A stretch of DNA of 64,000 nucleotides from CAVQBP01 sp963848195 (GCA_963848195.1 CAWKCY010000009.1:62001-126000), one strand, 5' to 3'. Shown: positions 1 to 9,097, counted from the first letter of the stretch. Notes: generated by a model from the sequence alone, not told the origin. Numbers and translations: made by a program.

Positions 1-20
1 AATAGAAGAATTTTGTTTCA

Positions 21-977
21 TTACATAGTTCCGGGAAGTCTATTCAATAAATCATTAATTTGTTTTCTATAGTTCTCAATATCCTGCTCATATGATATTT
101 GTTTTGCTCCTTTTAAATTTTTTTCCTGCATCTTTCTAAAAGCTAAAGTAGTTGCTGCTTTAATATATAATTTCCTGATACTTTCATCAACCCAACCCGG
201 CCTGTTTCTTTTAGATGAATTTAGAATTTCTAAATGCTCCGGCGGTATTATCCCGTTCTCACTTTCAGGAAGCAGTTCGGAATAAATTATTCTCTTTTCC
301 TTTGAAATAGAGAGTGAATAAACAACTGCATATACAGTAATTGCAAACAGCATAAACAAAAACCCCAGCAAAGTTGTTGACCTATAGCTTACTGTATAAT
401 TCCATGAAAAATGTATAAACATTGCTATCATTAAACCGATAAATGGTAAAATAATTTTATGCGTATAGCCATTGAACTTTGCATACCCTAGAAATGCTCC
501 TAATGTTCCGGTGGATACACAATGCATTACTGCAGAAAATAATGTCCGGATTATTATTAAAGATAATAATGACGGGAATGTCTTTCCGTAAGAAATATAA
601 TAAAACAAATTTTCTGTCATTCCGAACCCTAATCCTATTGCTCCACCGTATACTAAACCATCGGTTACATTATCGAACTTTTTCCTCGATACCAATACCA
701 GCAGAAATAAACCTTTTGTAATCTCTTCGACAAATGGCGCAATATAAAAAGCATCAACTTCATCCATTAGATTTTTATTGATAATAAACAAAGATAAGCT
801 TTCGGAAAGAATTTCACTGAATAATAACGAAAAAAATATTGCCCCTATTGCTCCCCATAAATAACTTCTTAATACCGATCCAAAAGGTTCTCGCTCATAC
901 TTATCCAATCTCCAGATAAGGATTAAATACAAAACCATCGGAATTACAGCAGCTAAAACAGAGATTGTTATTAACAT
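21..977 (-). CDS. PrsW-family intramembrane metalloprotease
   Basis: Polytopic membrane protein of 318 aa with roughly eight hydrophobic segments. The family motifs are visible: VEEITKG (E84-E85 with K88), FGMTE ending at E122, and conserved histidines in VMHC (H152) and IHFSWN (about 190). Members of the PrsW/CPBP-like group cleave membrane-bound substrates; Bacillus PrsW cleaves an anti-sigma factor, but the substrate here is unknown. The C-terminal ~90 residues are soluble and charged, beyond the catalytic core. It lies 24 bp after the ABC permease gene on the same strand, so it is probably the last gene of a three-gene operon. The stop lies inside the window, so the gene is complete. Confidence 0.85.
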   Translation of the reverse strand: MLITISVLAAVIPMVLYLILIWRLDKYEREPFGSVLRSYLWGAIGAIFFSLLFSEILSESLSLFIINKNLMDEVDAFYIAPFVEEITKGLFLLVLVSRKKFDNVTDGLVYGGAIGLGFGMTENLFYYISYGKTFPSLLSLIIIRTLFSAVMHCVSTGTLGAFLGYAKFNGYTHKIILPFIGLMIAMFIHFSWNYTVSYRSTTLLGFLFMLFAITVYAVVYSLSISKEKRIIYSELLPESENGIIPPEHLEILNSSKRNRPGWVDESIRKLYIKAATTLAFRKMQEKNLKGAKQISYEQDIENYRKQINDLLNRLPGTM

Positions 978-1001
978 AATTACTTGAACTTAAACTTGAA
1001 C

Positions 1002-2252
1002 TCAAGACTCCCTAATCCATTCCCCCAATTCCTTCAGTGAAGGTCTTTTACCATAAGATAAAATTCCAATTCTAAAAATTTTCCCTGCAAATTTTATTGC
1101 AATATATATTGAAACGAGCATTATAGCAGATGTAATCAATTGAATTATTATCGGAACAGGAGTTAAATTAAGTCTCAGCAGCATTGCAGTTGGAAGTGTA
1201 AGGGGGATATATGATAAAATTTTAATTAATATTGAATTGGGATTTTCCATTACAGGTAATATCAAAACAATAGGGAGGAGAAGCAGGAAGCTTAGGTAAG
1301 TTGTTATTTGCTGTGCCTCCTGTTCGGTTGTGACAATTGAGCCGATTCCAACAAAAATTGCTGTATAGAAAATATAACCTAACAGGAAATAAATCAGCAT
1401 GGGTAAAATATTATCTAAAGCCGTATACGGGATCAATGATGCTCCAAGTAATGCAATGGCAATCAATCCCCATATTAGTACTTGAAATAATCCCAGTGCA
1501 CCGAGACCTAAAATTTTACCGGTCAATAATTCATCGGCCGAACAGCTTGATATTATTATTTCAATCAGCCTGTTCGATTTCTCTTCTACCAAGCTTCTTA
1601 CAAGCATTTGACCCGATAACATAATCAGCATGAACAGCAGCATCACAAAAATAAATGCAGTAAAAAAGGTTGTAAGTGAATCGCTTCTGTTTGCTTTCCC
1701 GGTTTCTTCAAGTTTAACAGATTTTATATCAACATTTCTTGAAATATAATCCATGATTTTAGAACTTATTCCTTCTGCTTCTAACCGGCTTTTAATTCTC
1801 GCTGTATTGAAAGCTTCGTTAAACTTTTGTGCATCCTTAAAATTGCTTACAGATTTAGTTCTGTATTCCACACTAACAGAATCCGTTCCGCCATTATTTA
1901 CTAAAAGATACCCCTCTACTTTTCCATTAAGAACATCTGCATCGGCAATATTTCTCAGACTGTCAATGTTCTTATGATCTTCTCCTGCTGAAAGGCTGAT
2001 TAGAATATAAGCCGGTTGATTCTTTTCGATTCTATATTTATCAAGACTCTCATCCATCGGGCGGAAGTAAATATTCGAAGTATCAACAATTCCTATAACT
2101 TTTGTTGTATCCGATTCTTTTCCTGATAGGAGTGTTGGAGCAAGAGAGAAAAATATTACTATTGTAGGTGTAAGTATAATTGAAATTATAAATGCTTTTG
2201 TTTTTACTTTTTCAAGAAATTCCCATTTGGCTACCGTTAATATTTTCTTCAT
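1002..2252 (-). CDS. ABC-2 type transporter permease (NatB/YhaP-like)
   Basis: Inner membrane permease of 416 aa. It has one N-terminal membrane segment (about 20-41), a large extracytoplasmic domain (about 45-190), then five or six membrane helices to the C-terminus. This is the architecture of the ABC-2 family with a long extracellular loop, as in NatB sodium exporters and similar drug or lipid exporters. It starts 6 bp after the stop of the ATPase gene, so the two form one exporter. The substrate cannot be read from sequence. A conserved SLVEEKSNR stretch before the second helix matches the family's coupling region. Confidence 0.85.
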   Translation of the reverse strand: MKKILTVAKWEFLEKVKTKAFIISIILTPTIVIFFSLAPTLLSGKESDTTKVIGIVDTSNIYFRPMDESLDKYRIEKNQPAYILISLSAGEDHKNIDSLRNIADADVLNGKVEGYLLVNNGGTDSVSVEYRTKSVSNFKDAQKFNEAFNTARIKSRLEAEGISSKIMDYISRNVDIKSVKLEETGKANRSDSLTTFFTAFIFVMLLFMLIMLSGQMLVRSLVEEKSNRLIEIIISSCSADELLTGKILGLGALGLFQVLIWGLIAIALLGASLIPYTALDNILPMLIYFLLGYIFYTAIFVGIGSIVTTEQEAQQITTYLSFLLLLPIVLILPVMENPNSILIKILSYIPLTLPTAMLLRLNLTPVPIIIQLITSAIMLVSIYIAIKFAGKIFRIGILSYGKRPSLKELGEWIRES

Positions 2253-2258
2253 AAATAA

Positions 2259-3155
2259 TTAGTCTGCGTTTTGGTTTATTACATCAATGAATATTTTATT
2301 TAATGTCGGTTCAATGACTGAAAAATTGCTGATACTAATTCTACCGACTATAGCTTTTAAAAGCTCATCAGGCGGTGTACCATCATTCATTTGAACTTCC
2401 GCATAATTACTGTAAATATCAACCTGTTTGACAAAGGGGAGGTGTTTTATAAAAGATGCATCGCCGTTATATTCTATTTTAATATTATTCCCTCCGTATC
2501 TTTTTTTAACCTGGTTTAAGCTGCCGCTTACAACTTCCTTCCCTTTATTTAATAACAAGATTTCCGAGCATAATTTTTCAGCCGTCTCCATTTGATGTGT
2601 AGATAAAATGATAATTTTCCCTGAATCAACGAAGGAAAGGATTGTTTCTTTTATCAATTGCTGATTAATTGGATCAAAACCGGTAAAAGGTTCATCCAGA
2701 ATTAATAATTTGGGATTATGAATTACAGATATAATGAACTGAATTTTTTGCTGGTTTCCCTTTGATAATTCCTGTACCTTTTTGTCCCTGTATTCAGAAG
2801 CTTCTAATTTCTTTAACCAGTAATCAGCCTCTTTTAAAGCCGATTCTTTTGATATATTCTTCAATCCGGCAAAGTAGAGAATTGAATCAATAACTTTGCT
2901 TCTTTTGTAGAGTCCCCGTTCTTCCGGGAGATATCCTATTATATTAAAAAATTCATTTGTTATTTTCTGTCCTTCAAAAGTAATACTGCCTGTAGTGGGC
3001 TTTATAATATTTAGCACTATTCTTATGGTTGTTGTCTTGCCTGCACCATTCGGTCCCAGAAGTCCAAATATTTTTCCTTCTTCAATATTAAATGAAATAT
3101 TATCAACAGCTTTGACATTTTTGAATTCTTTTACCAGGTTTTCAACTATAAGCAT
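2259..3155 (-). CDS. ABC transporter ATP-binding protein (NatA-like)
   Basis: Nucleotide-binding subunit of 298 aa. Walker A GPNGAGKTT lies near residue 35, the ABC signature appears as LSKGNQQK, Walker B is LLILDEPFTGFDP, and the H-loop is STHQM. After the ATPase core comes a ~80-residue DUF4162-type C-terminal domain typical of NatA-like proteins. It is first of three co-directional genes (ATPase, permease, PrsW), with 6 bp between ATPase and permease. It powers export by the permease. The downstream protease could act on the transporter or a shared pathway, but that is inference. Confidence 0.9.
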   Translation of the reverse strand: MLIVENLVKEFKNVKAVDNISFNIEEGKIFGLLGPNGAGKTTTIRIVLNIIKPTTGSITFEGQKITNEFFNIIGYLPEERGLYKRSKVIDSILYFAGLKNISKESALKEADYWLKKLEASEYRDKKVQELSKGNQQKIQFIISVIHNPKLLILDEPFTGFDPINQQLIKETILSFVDSGKIIILSTHQMETAEKLCSEILLLNKGKEVVSGSLNQVKKRYGGNNIKIEYNGDASFIKHLPFVKQVDIYSNYAEVQMNDGTPPDELLKAIVGRISISNFSVIEPTLNKIFIDVINQNAD

Positions 3156-3580
3156 ATGCGATTATTAACTTTCTGAATAGAAGATAGAATTATTTTACTT
3201 AAAATTACGCAACATTTTTAATTTGAACAAAGAATCTTAGTTAGAGATTTAATGGAATGCTGATTTATATGATTTATTATGATTTTAATTGATTTCTATT
3301 TTATAGAATGAAATTGATTCTTGAGGTTGGCTTTTAAAAAGAAGGGATAAATTGGTTGCTTGAGAACTTATGGAGAATGATAATCGAGCCTGTCAATAAA
3401 TTAATTAAACAAGTAATTGAAGGTTTAAAAAGTAGATGTAAGTATAGGCTCAAAGAAATTTAGGGGGCTTAGAAGTGAAAAAATCCCCGAAAACCTACGC
3501 TATTTCGTAGTGATTTTAGGAGTTGAGCTACACCGTATATCTTTAATAGGCAAATTGGTTAATTATATTCATACGGGCTC
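3156..3580. other. Intergenic region, 425 bp
   Basis: Gap between the ABC ATPase start and the end of kbl, both on the minus strand, so it should hold the promoter of the ABC/PrsW operon. No ORF with coding character, tRNA or riboswitch was seen. A weak stem (CTACG/CGTAG) lies near 3500. The right edge carries a dispersed repeat, listed separately. Confidence 0.5.
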
Positions 3581-3587
3581 TTAAATG
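3555..3587 (+). repeat. Dispersed TTGGTTAAT element, copy downstream of kbl
   Basis: TTGGTTAATTATATTCATAC followed by GGGCTCTTAAATG, closely matching 7740-7775 near the end of tdh. The kbl stop codon lies inside this copy. A shorter third copy lies on the minus strand at 8972-8992. Only the sequence similarity is seen; the function is unknown. Confidence 0.55.
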
Positions 3588-4765
3588 CCGAATTCTTCTT
3601 TAACTTCTTTAAATGCATTGATTGCGAATTCAAGATCTTTCTTAGAATGAGCAGCAGATATCTGCACTCTTATTCTTGCTGTACCTTTTGGTACTACCGG
3701 GAAGAAGAATCCAATGACATAAACACCTTTATCTAACATCCTGGAAGCCATCTTTTGTGATAAGGCTGCATCCCCAAGCATAATAGGGACAATCGGGTGT
3801 ACTCCTTCCTTAATATTTAATCCCGCCTTGGTTATTCCTTCCCTGAAATATTTTGTATTCTCTTCCAGTCTGTCTCTTAAATGAGTTGATTCCTCAAGTA
3901 TATCGAGCACTTTTAATGATGCGGATACTATACTTGGAGCAACAGTATTTGAAAAGAGGTAAGGTCTTGATCTCTGGCGGAGTATATCTATTATTTCTTT
4001 TCTGCCGCTCGTGTAACCGCCGCTTGCTCCTCCGAGTGCCTTGCCTAATGTACCTGTAATTATATCAACTCTCCCCATTACATCTCTGTACTCATGCGTT
4101 CCTCTTCCTTTTTTACCCATAAATCCGACTGCATGTGAATCGTCAATCATGACCATTGCATTATATTTCTCAGCCAGATTACAGATATCCTTAAGGTTTG
4201 CAATACTACCGTCCATTGAAAAAACACCATCTGTTGCTATTAATCGAAAGCGGGAAGATTCACTTTCTTTTAACCTTTCTTCCAACTCATTCATATCGGA
4301 ATTTTTATACCTTAACCGCTTTGCTTTACATAATCGTATACCATCGATTATGCTTGCATGGTTTAATTCATCACTAATAATAGAATCATCTTCCGAAAGC
4401 AATGTTTCGAATAATCCTCCGTTTGCATCGAAACAGGAAGTGTAAAGGATTGTATCCTCAGTTCCTAGAAAATCTGATATTTTAGCTTCTAGCTCCTTGT
4501 GAATTTCCTGTGTTCCGCAAATAAATCTAACTGATGACAGACCATAGCCCCATTTATCATAGCTCTCTTTTGCCGCTTTAATTATTTCAGGATTATTTGC
4601 TAATCCTAAATAATTATTTGCGCACATATTTAGTACAGTTTTACCTCCTAAAACATCAATATTAGCCTGCTGCGGGCTTGTAATTATTCTTTCCTTTTTG
4701 AATAATCCTTCGGATTCAATCTTTTGGATTGAATCGTTTAAATAACTTTTTTCTTTTGTAAACAT
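3581..4765 (-). CDS. kbl: Glycine C-acetyltransferase (2-amino-3-ketobutyrate CoA ligase)
   Basis: PLP-dependent enzyme of 394 aa that splits 2-amino-3-oxobutyrate with CoA into glycine and acetyl-CoA, the second step of threonine catabolism. The PLP lysine is K242 in TGTLGKALGG. DDSHAVGFMG (about 208-217) and NNYLGLANNP (about 50-59) are typical of the alpha-oxoamine synthase family. Length matches E. coli Kbl (398). The start is supported by a strong GAGGAGG Shine-Dalgarno 5 nt before ATG. It lies 16 bp after the last fragment of the TPP II-like peptidase, with tdh further upstream on the same strand, so the pathway partners flank the peptidase. 8-amino-7-oxononanoate synthase is a related alternative, but nearby tdh favours Kbl. 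Confidence 0.93.
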   Translation of the reverse strand: MFTKEKSYLNDSIQKIESEGLFKKERIITSPQQANIDVLGGKTVLNMCANNYLGLANNPEIIKAAKESYDKWGYGLSSVRFICGTQEIHKELEAKISDFLGTEDTILYTSCFDANGGLFETLLSEDDSIISDELNHASIIDGIRLCKAKRLRYKNSDMNELEERLKESESSRFRLIATDGVFSMDGSIANLKDICNLAEKYNAMVMIDDSHAVGFMGKKGRGTHEYRDVMGRVDIITGTLGKALGGASGGYTSGRKEIIDILRQRSRPYLFSNTVAPSIVSASLKVLDILEESTHLRDRLEENTKYFREGITKAGLNIKEGVHPIVPIMLGDAALSQKMASRMLDKGVYVIGFFFPVVPKGTARIRVQISAAHSKKDLEFAINAFKEVKEEFGI

Positions 4766-4781
4766 AAATCCTCCTCAAAAA

Positions 4782-5045
4782 TTAATAGTAGACCGGAATT
4801 TCATATTTTATTTTCTTAGAAATTTCGGATTCGAAATATATTTTACCAAAAAATGCTGCTTCATCGGGTATAAATTCCTCCGGTTTGGAAAAATCGCAAT
4901 TCAGTGTCCTTTCTATACCTGGATATAATGTAGTGTTTTCATAAGAATTATCTTTTATTGAAAAAGGTTTGGGATTGTTAAACAATGACTTCTCTTTAAT
5001 ATTAATTATCATTTTTCCGGGCTCATTTGCAAAAGCTGGTATCAA
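4782..5045 (-). pseudogene. Out-of-frame C-terminal fragment of the TPP II-like peptidase
   Basis: An 87-codon open frame opening on TTG. The same frame stays open upstream to about 5085 and reads HFNSDSVKLNLVLIPAF into this fragment, continuing the previous frame after a single-base shift at the TTTT run near 5078. It encodes a beta-rich tail ending KYEIPVYY. It is read as the last part of the peptidase encoded from 7591, separated by a second frameshift, rather than a separate gene. Whether the shift is real or a base-call error cannot be told here. A strong kbl ribosome-binding site follows. Confidence 0.6.
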
Positions 5046-5073
5046 TACAAGATTAAGTTTAACTGAATCAGAG

Positions 5074-5259
5074 TTAAAATGTATTCATTATTTCTATCGA
5101 ACCTTCCCGGTAAGACATTGCATCTTTTTTCTTTGCATTACCATCCATATCATAAATTAACAATGAAAAATCTGTTATTTTATTGAAATCGTTTTTACTC
5201 AATTTAATTTCGAATTCCTTCGATGCTTCATCTCTTCTCAGAAGTGAAAGGTAATACAC
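5074..5259 (-). pseudogene. Out-of-frame middle fragment of the TPP II-like peptidase C-terminus
   Basis: A 61-codon open frame beginning YYLSLLRRDEASKEFE. It overlaps the end of the peptidase ORF by 32 nt in the +1 frame. The peptidase frame ends in an unlikely PFTSEKR, whereas this frame continues a plausible beta-sandwich tail (FEIKLSKNDFNKITDFSLLI) and runs into the next fragment after another +1 step. Removing one base near 5255 and one near 5078 joins all three into a single protein of about 935 aa. Confidence 0.6.
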
Positions 5260-7591
5260 ACGTGTCTTGTCCGTTTAATTCAATATTTAGATCAGTTTCA
5301 TATCCCAGAATTTTGCCGGATAAATCGTAGCTTTCAGCTTTATCGTAAAGATTAATTACATCTATACTGTTATTAACTGAATCGAGAGATTCTGAACCTA
5401 GATTTTTTATCCCCGAAAATTGAACTGATAAATTATAATTTGAGTTCTTTTCAGTTTTATAAGACCCTTCTATATCCAGTTCATACACTCCGGGTGAAAT
5501 ATTATAAAAATTCTTTTCAATAATTTCATTTTCATTTATCGAGTTTAATGTAGGTGATAAATACATTTCAGAACCATTTGGTTTAAATAACCAGAACCTC
5601 ACATCGGCAAATTCTTTATTTCCGGAAGATAAGTTAATATCCATAGTAGATGCACCTGCAGGGATTTCAATAAAATATCTTTCAATTTCTCCGGGAGCTA
5701 ATTTTTTGTTTTGCCACTTCAGTGAATGATTATTCGCCTGATTAAATTGGTAAGGAATAACTATGGTTGCCCACATCTCAAATTCCGGTATATTAGTTTT
5801 ATCATCTCTGGTTCCGGTAATTTTCCCGGTATATAATCCTGGCTCTTTCAGTTTATCCATTGCAAATTTAACTGAGATTGAAGCAGTTTGGTCATTTCTT
5901 ATATATGTCTTTTTCTGAATTGGAATTAACCAGTCACTGCTGCTTTTTATATTATAGATTCGATAAAATTTATTCTCTTTCCGGAAATTATCTCTCTTAA
6001 TAATATAATTATATGTTTCATCTCCCGTTAAATAATTTCCGTTTCTTATATATAAATTTTCTGCTTTTCCGGTGGGCATATTCGGAGCAAAAGATGAAAT
6101 TGTGTATGATTCAAAATTATTTATCTCACCCTCATTAATGTATTTTTTAAGAAGGTTATATGCATTTGTCACATTTATATAACCTGCACCTTCATCTAAA
6201 AGATTATAATTATCTAATTTTACAGCACTATTTCTTATCACTTTATATAAAAGAAAGGAAGGTATTTTTGTATTAGGATATTCCTTTTCCATTCCACTTA
6301 AAAGTAATGATAAAACCCCTGCAGTATATGGTGAAGCCATGCTTGTGCCTCCCATTCTATCCCTTGGTGACCAGTTAGGGACAGTGGATGTACTTGCACC
6401 GGGAGAACAGATATCCGGTTTTTTAACTTCACCGCCTCTTGAACTAAAAAAGAAAACCAGGTCTTTTTGCAGTTCAGCTCCGTATAGGTCCCTTCCAACC
6501 TCTTTGGGTAAAACCGCCCCTGAGGATATTACTTTATCCGAGGAGGAAGGTAAACCTGCTGTTGATATCCCCGGTCCCTCATTCCCATTTGAAAAACATA
6601 CATATAGATAAGGATTAGAGGTTAATAGAGTGTCAAGGAATAATTCAATATCTGAAGTACCTTCTATTTCCGAACCGATACCGAAGCTCATATTTATAAT
6701 ACATGGTTCACTTTTTTCTTTAGATACTTTATCTGCATATAAGAAGGCTTTCTTCATGCTTTGAGATACGGTTGCTCCACCTGAGAATTTATTATTACCG
6801 ATTTTCAGGCTGATAACTTTAGCACCAGGAGCAACTCCTTCAAGATAAGTACCTCCGATGCGGTACCCTGAAGCAATTCCCGCTACATGAGTTCCATGCG
6901 CTCCATCGTCAAAATGTAAAGAAATCCTTTTTTCTTCAGGAAAAATATTAACTGCAAAAGTTAATTGAGGTAGTCCTTTTTCATTTTGAATATGAAAAGT
7001 GTCGAATTTCTCCTTATAGTTTCTAATTGGTTGTTCATCAGATAAATCACCATTGTCATTAGTATCAAAATATGCAGCCCAGTATGTCCCACTTGAATCT
7101 CTGGTTTGAAACACAATAACAACATATTTATCATTATCCGAACCATTCCCGTTTAAATCTTCAGCATTGGAAGTGGAGTTCTTCAGAAGGGTTTCGTTTA
7201 GTGCACCTATAAAATAGGTATCATTTATGGGTTTTAGAGTGAGCTTGTCTGCACCTGCAACCTTCAAGTTTTTATCCTCATTTACAAAATATTCCTTTCC
7301 ATCTTCTTCATTTATTTCACAATCATATAATTTTATATCCCCCTCACCGGTAAAATCCTGCGCGTCAATAACTTTTGTTTCCCCTGTTGAAGTCTTCTTC
7401 AATCCATCTATCCCCATATCCACACCGGTATCGAGAATAATTATTATAGTTCCCCGACCATCATAATCAGGATATTTTGAATGGAATTCATTAACCCCTG
7501 TATTGCTCAATGAAAGAAATGTTTGAACTGAATCCTGTGCAAATACTGTTAGTAATGAAATTAGAAGAATTGCTGCAATTTTAGATTTCAT
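5228..7591 (-). CDS. Secreted S8 subtilase, tripeptidyl-peptidase-II-like, C-terminus frameshifted
   Basis: Subtilisin-family serine protease, 787 aa to the first stop. A signal peptide (about 1-19, ending VFAQD) points to export. The triad is visible: D54 in ILDTGVD, H232 in HGTHVAG, S417 in GGTSMASP, with oxyanion Asn near 337. The Asp-His gap of ~178 residues and blocks such as KYPDYDGRG, GDLSDEQPIRNYKE and VPNWSPR resemble eukaryotic tripeptidyl peptidase II, which has a long Asp-His insertion. The C-terminal half is beta-rich. The frame ends early, and coding continues in two other frames to 4782. The protein probably digests extracellular or periplasmic peptides. It sits between tdh and kbl on one strand, hinting at peptide and amino acid use. 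Confidence 0.82.
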   Translation of the reverse strand: MKSKIAAILLISLLTVFAQDSVQTFLSLSNTGVNEFHSKYPDYDGRGTIIIILDTGVDMGIDGLKKTSTGETKVIDAQDFTGEGDIKLYDCEINEEDGKEYFVNEDKNLKVAGADKLTLKPINDTYFIGALNETLLKNSTSNAEDLNGNGSDNDKYVVIVFQTRDSSGTYWAAYFDTNDNGDLSDEQPIRNYKEKFDTFHIQNEKGLPQLTFAVNIFPEEKRISLHFDDGAHGTHVAGIASGYRIGGTYLEGVAPGAKVISLKIGNNKFSGGATVSQSMKKAFLYADKVSKEKSEPCIINMSFGIGSEIEGTSDIELFLDTLLTSNPYLYVCFSNGNEGPGISTAGLPSSSDKVISSGAVLPKEVGRDLYGAELQKDLVFFFSSRGGEVKKPDICSPGASTSTVPNWSPRDRMGGTSMASPYTAGVLSLLLSGMEKEYPNTKIPSFLLYKVIRNSAVKLDNYNLLDEGAGYINVTNAYNLLKKYINEGEINNFESYTISSFAPNMPTGKAENLYIRNGNYLTGDETYNYIIKRDNFRKENKFYRIYNIKSSSDWLIPIQKKTYIRNDQTASISVKFAMDKLKEPGLYTGKITGTRDDKTNIPEFEMWATIVIPYQFNQANNHSLKWQNKKLAPGEIERYFIEIPAGASTMDINLSSGNKEFADVRFWLFKPNGSEMYLSPTLNSINENEIIEKNFYNISPGVYELDIEGSYKTEKNSNYNLSVQFSGIKNLGSESLDSVNNSIDVINLYDKAESYDLSGKILGYETDLNIELNGQDTCVLPFTSEKR

Positions 7592-7723
7592 TTTTAAGCC
7601 CCGAATATTTTTGTTTTAATTTCTTTAATTAATGGTTAGATAGACAACGTACCCTGAAAAGGCTGTGTGGAAAACAGAAAAACCGTTGAAATGGTTATAA
7701 AAGTTTCATTTATTCTTCATTTT

Positions 7724-7775
7724 CCAACAGTCAAAACTGTTGGTTAATGATATTCACACAACAGGCTCTTTAATG
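7724..7775. repeat. Hairpin plus dispersed TTGGTTAAT element after tdh
   Basis: An 8-bp perfect stem (CCAACAGT, loop CAAA, ACTGTTGG, 7724-7743) runs into TTGGTTAATGATATTCACAC and GGCTCTTTAATG. It lies just past the tdh stop on the minus strand. It has no T-run, so it is not a classic intrinsic terminator. The second half is repeated at 3555-3587. Confidence 0.5.
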
Positions 7776-7788
7776 GGCGGTGTTATTA

Positions 7789-8823
7789 TCAAGTCCACTT
7801 TAAAATAATTTTCCCTGAATTACCTGATTTCATTAATTCAAATGCTTCTTCAAAGTTTTCATAGGAAAACTGGTTTGTTATAACCGGTGAAATGTCAAGA
7901 CCGGTCTGAAGCATCACTGTCATTTTATACCAGGTTTCGAACATCTCCCTACCATAAATACCTTTTATTGTTAGTCCGTTAAACACAACTGTTTCCCAGT
8001 TTATTGCAGCATTAGATGGAAGGATTCCGAGTAAGGCAATTTTGCCCCCGTGGCACATGTTAGAAATCATTGATTCAAGGGCGTTTATGTTCCCTGACAT
8101 TTCAAGTCCAACATCAAAGCCTTCTTTCATCCCTAATTCATTCATAACAGTAAGCAGGTTATCCTTTCTTATATCGACTGCTCTTGTTACTCCGATTTTC
8201 TTCGCAAGCTCCAGGCGGTATTCATTTAAATCAGTTATAACTACATACCTAGCTCCGGCGTGTTTGGCAATTGCTGCAGCCATAATTCCTATCGGTCCGG
8301 CTCCGGTTACTAATACATCCTCTCCAAGAACATCAAAAGAAAGAGCCGTATGTGTCGCATTCCCCAGAGGATCGAAAATTGAAAATATGTCTGTCGGTAT
8401 TGAAGGATCGCAATGCCAGACGTTGGAAACCGGAATTGATAGATATTCGGCAAAACAGCCGGGACGGTTAACACCGACACCCATTGCATTTCTGCAAAGA
8501 TGCCTTCGTCCGGCTCTGCAATTTCTGCATCTTCCGCAGACTATATGCCCCTCACCGCTTACCATCTCTCCGATTCTTACGTCCGTTACATTGCTCCCGA
8601 TGGCTTCTACTGTACCAACATACTCATGACCTACAACCATAGGAACGGGTATCGTTTTTTTTGCCCAATCATCCCAATTATAAATATGAATGTCTGTACC
8701 GCATATCGAAGTCTTATTTATTTTTATTAAAACATCGTTAATTCCATATTCCGGAATGGGTACCTCATCCAGCCATAAACCTGGTTTAGAATATTTTTTT
8801 ACTAATGCTTTCATTGTACGCAT
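7789..8823 (-). CDS. tdh: L-threonine 3-dehydrogenase
   Basis: Zinc-dependent, NAD-linked medium-chain dehydrogenase of 344 aa oxidising threonine to 2-amino-3-oxobutyrate, the Kbl substrate. Catalytic zinc ligands are C41 (SICGTDIH) and H66-E67 (GHEYVG). The structural zinc cysteines are C96, C99, C102 and C110, and the Rossmann motif is GAGPIG. Length agrees with E. coli Tdh (341). Two ATGs occur at codons 1 and 4; the first has AGGT about 8 nt upstream and is kept, though family alignment would also fit MKALVKK at codon 4. Other sorbitol-type dehydrogenases are similar, but kbl nearby supports the threonine role. Confidence 0.92.
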   Translation of the reverse strand: MRTMKALVKKYSKPGLWLDEVPIPEYGINDVLIKINKTSICGTDIHIYNWDDWAKKTIPVPMVVGHEYVGTVEAIGSNVTDVRIGEMVSGEGHIVCGRCRNCRAGRRHLCRNAMGVGVNRPGCFAEYLSIPVSNVWHCDPSIPTDIFSIFDPLGNATHTALSFDVLGEDVLVTGAGPIGIMAAAIAKHAGARYVVITDLNEYRLELAKKIGVTRAVDIRKDNLLTVMNELGMKEGFDVGLEMSGNINALESMISNMCHGGKIALLGILPSNAAINWETVVFNGLTIKGIYGREMFETWYKMTVMLQTGLDISPVITNQFSYENFEEAFELMKSGNSGKIILKWT

Positions 8824-8971
8824 TTAAATTACCTGTATATTAAAAATTTGAATAAAATCGACATAGTAAATTACTGAAGTTATTCAACATTGTCATTCAG
8901 GGGTTTAAAAAAGAGATAATCTTACCTTAGTAAAATCTATGGAAGGTGAATTGCCATTGAATTCAAAGCAT

Positions 8972-9010
8972 ATGTGGAATATCATTAACCAATGGATTTA
9001 TCCATTGGTT
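8972..9010. repeat. Perfect 11-bp inverted repeat with TTGGTTAAT element
   Basis: AACCAATGGAT (8987-8997) pairs with ATCCATTGGTT (9000-9010). The minus strand then reads GGTTAATGATATTCCACA, matching the element after tdh. It lies between tdh and the TerB-like gene. Neither side has a clear T-run. Confidence 0.55.
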
Positions 9011-9040
9011 TAACATGAAAATTAAGCTCTTACTAGCCTT

Positions 9041-9090
9041 TTTAATCAGCGAAAATCAGTTTGATCTGCGTCATCTGCGTGCTATTAAAT
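9041..9090. repeat. REP-like element with ATCTGCGT direct repeats
   Basis: The stretch contains GATCTGCGTCATCTGCGTGC (9063-9082), a 9-bp direct repeat, preceded by related AATCAGCG and AAATCAG words. Similar ATCTGCGTCATCTGCGTG words are, from general knowledge, common dispersed intergenic repeats in Bacteroidetes-group genomes. It ends just before the TerB-like gene stop. Confidence 0.4.
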
Positions 9091-9097
9091 GATTATT

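Noticed and set aside
3497..3511. CTACG/CGTAG stem as a kbl terminator
   Set aside because: Only five base pairs, with no T-run on the minus strand.
8042..8629. A 195-codon plus-strand frame opposite tdh
   Set aside because: Antisense shadow of a well-supported gene, with no recognisable motif and no ribosome-binding site.
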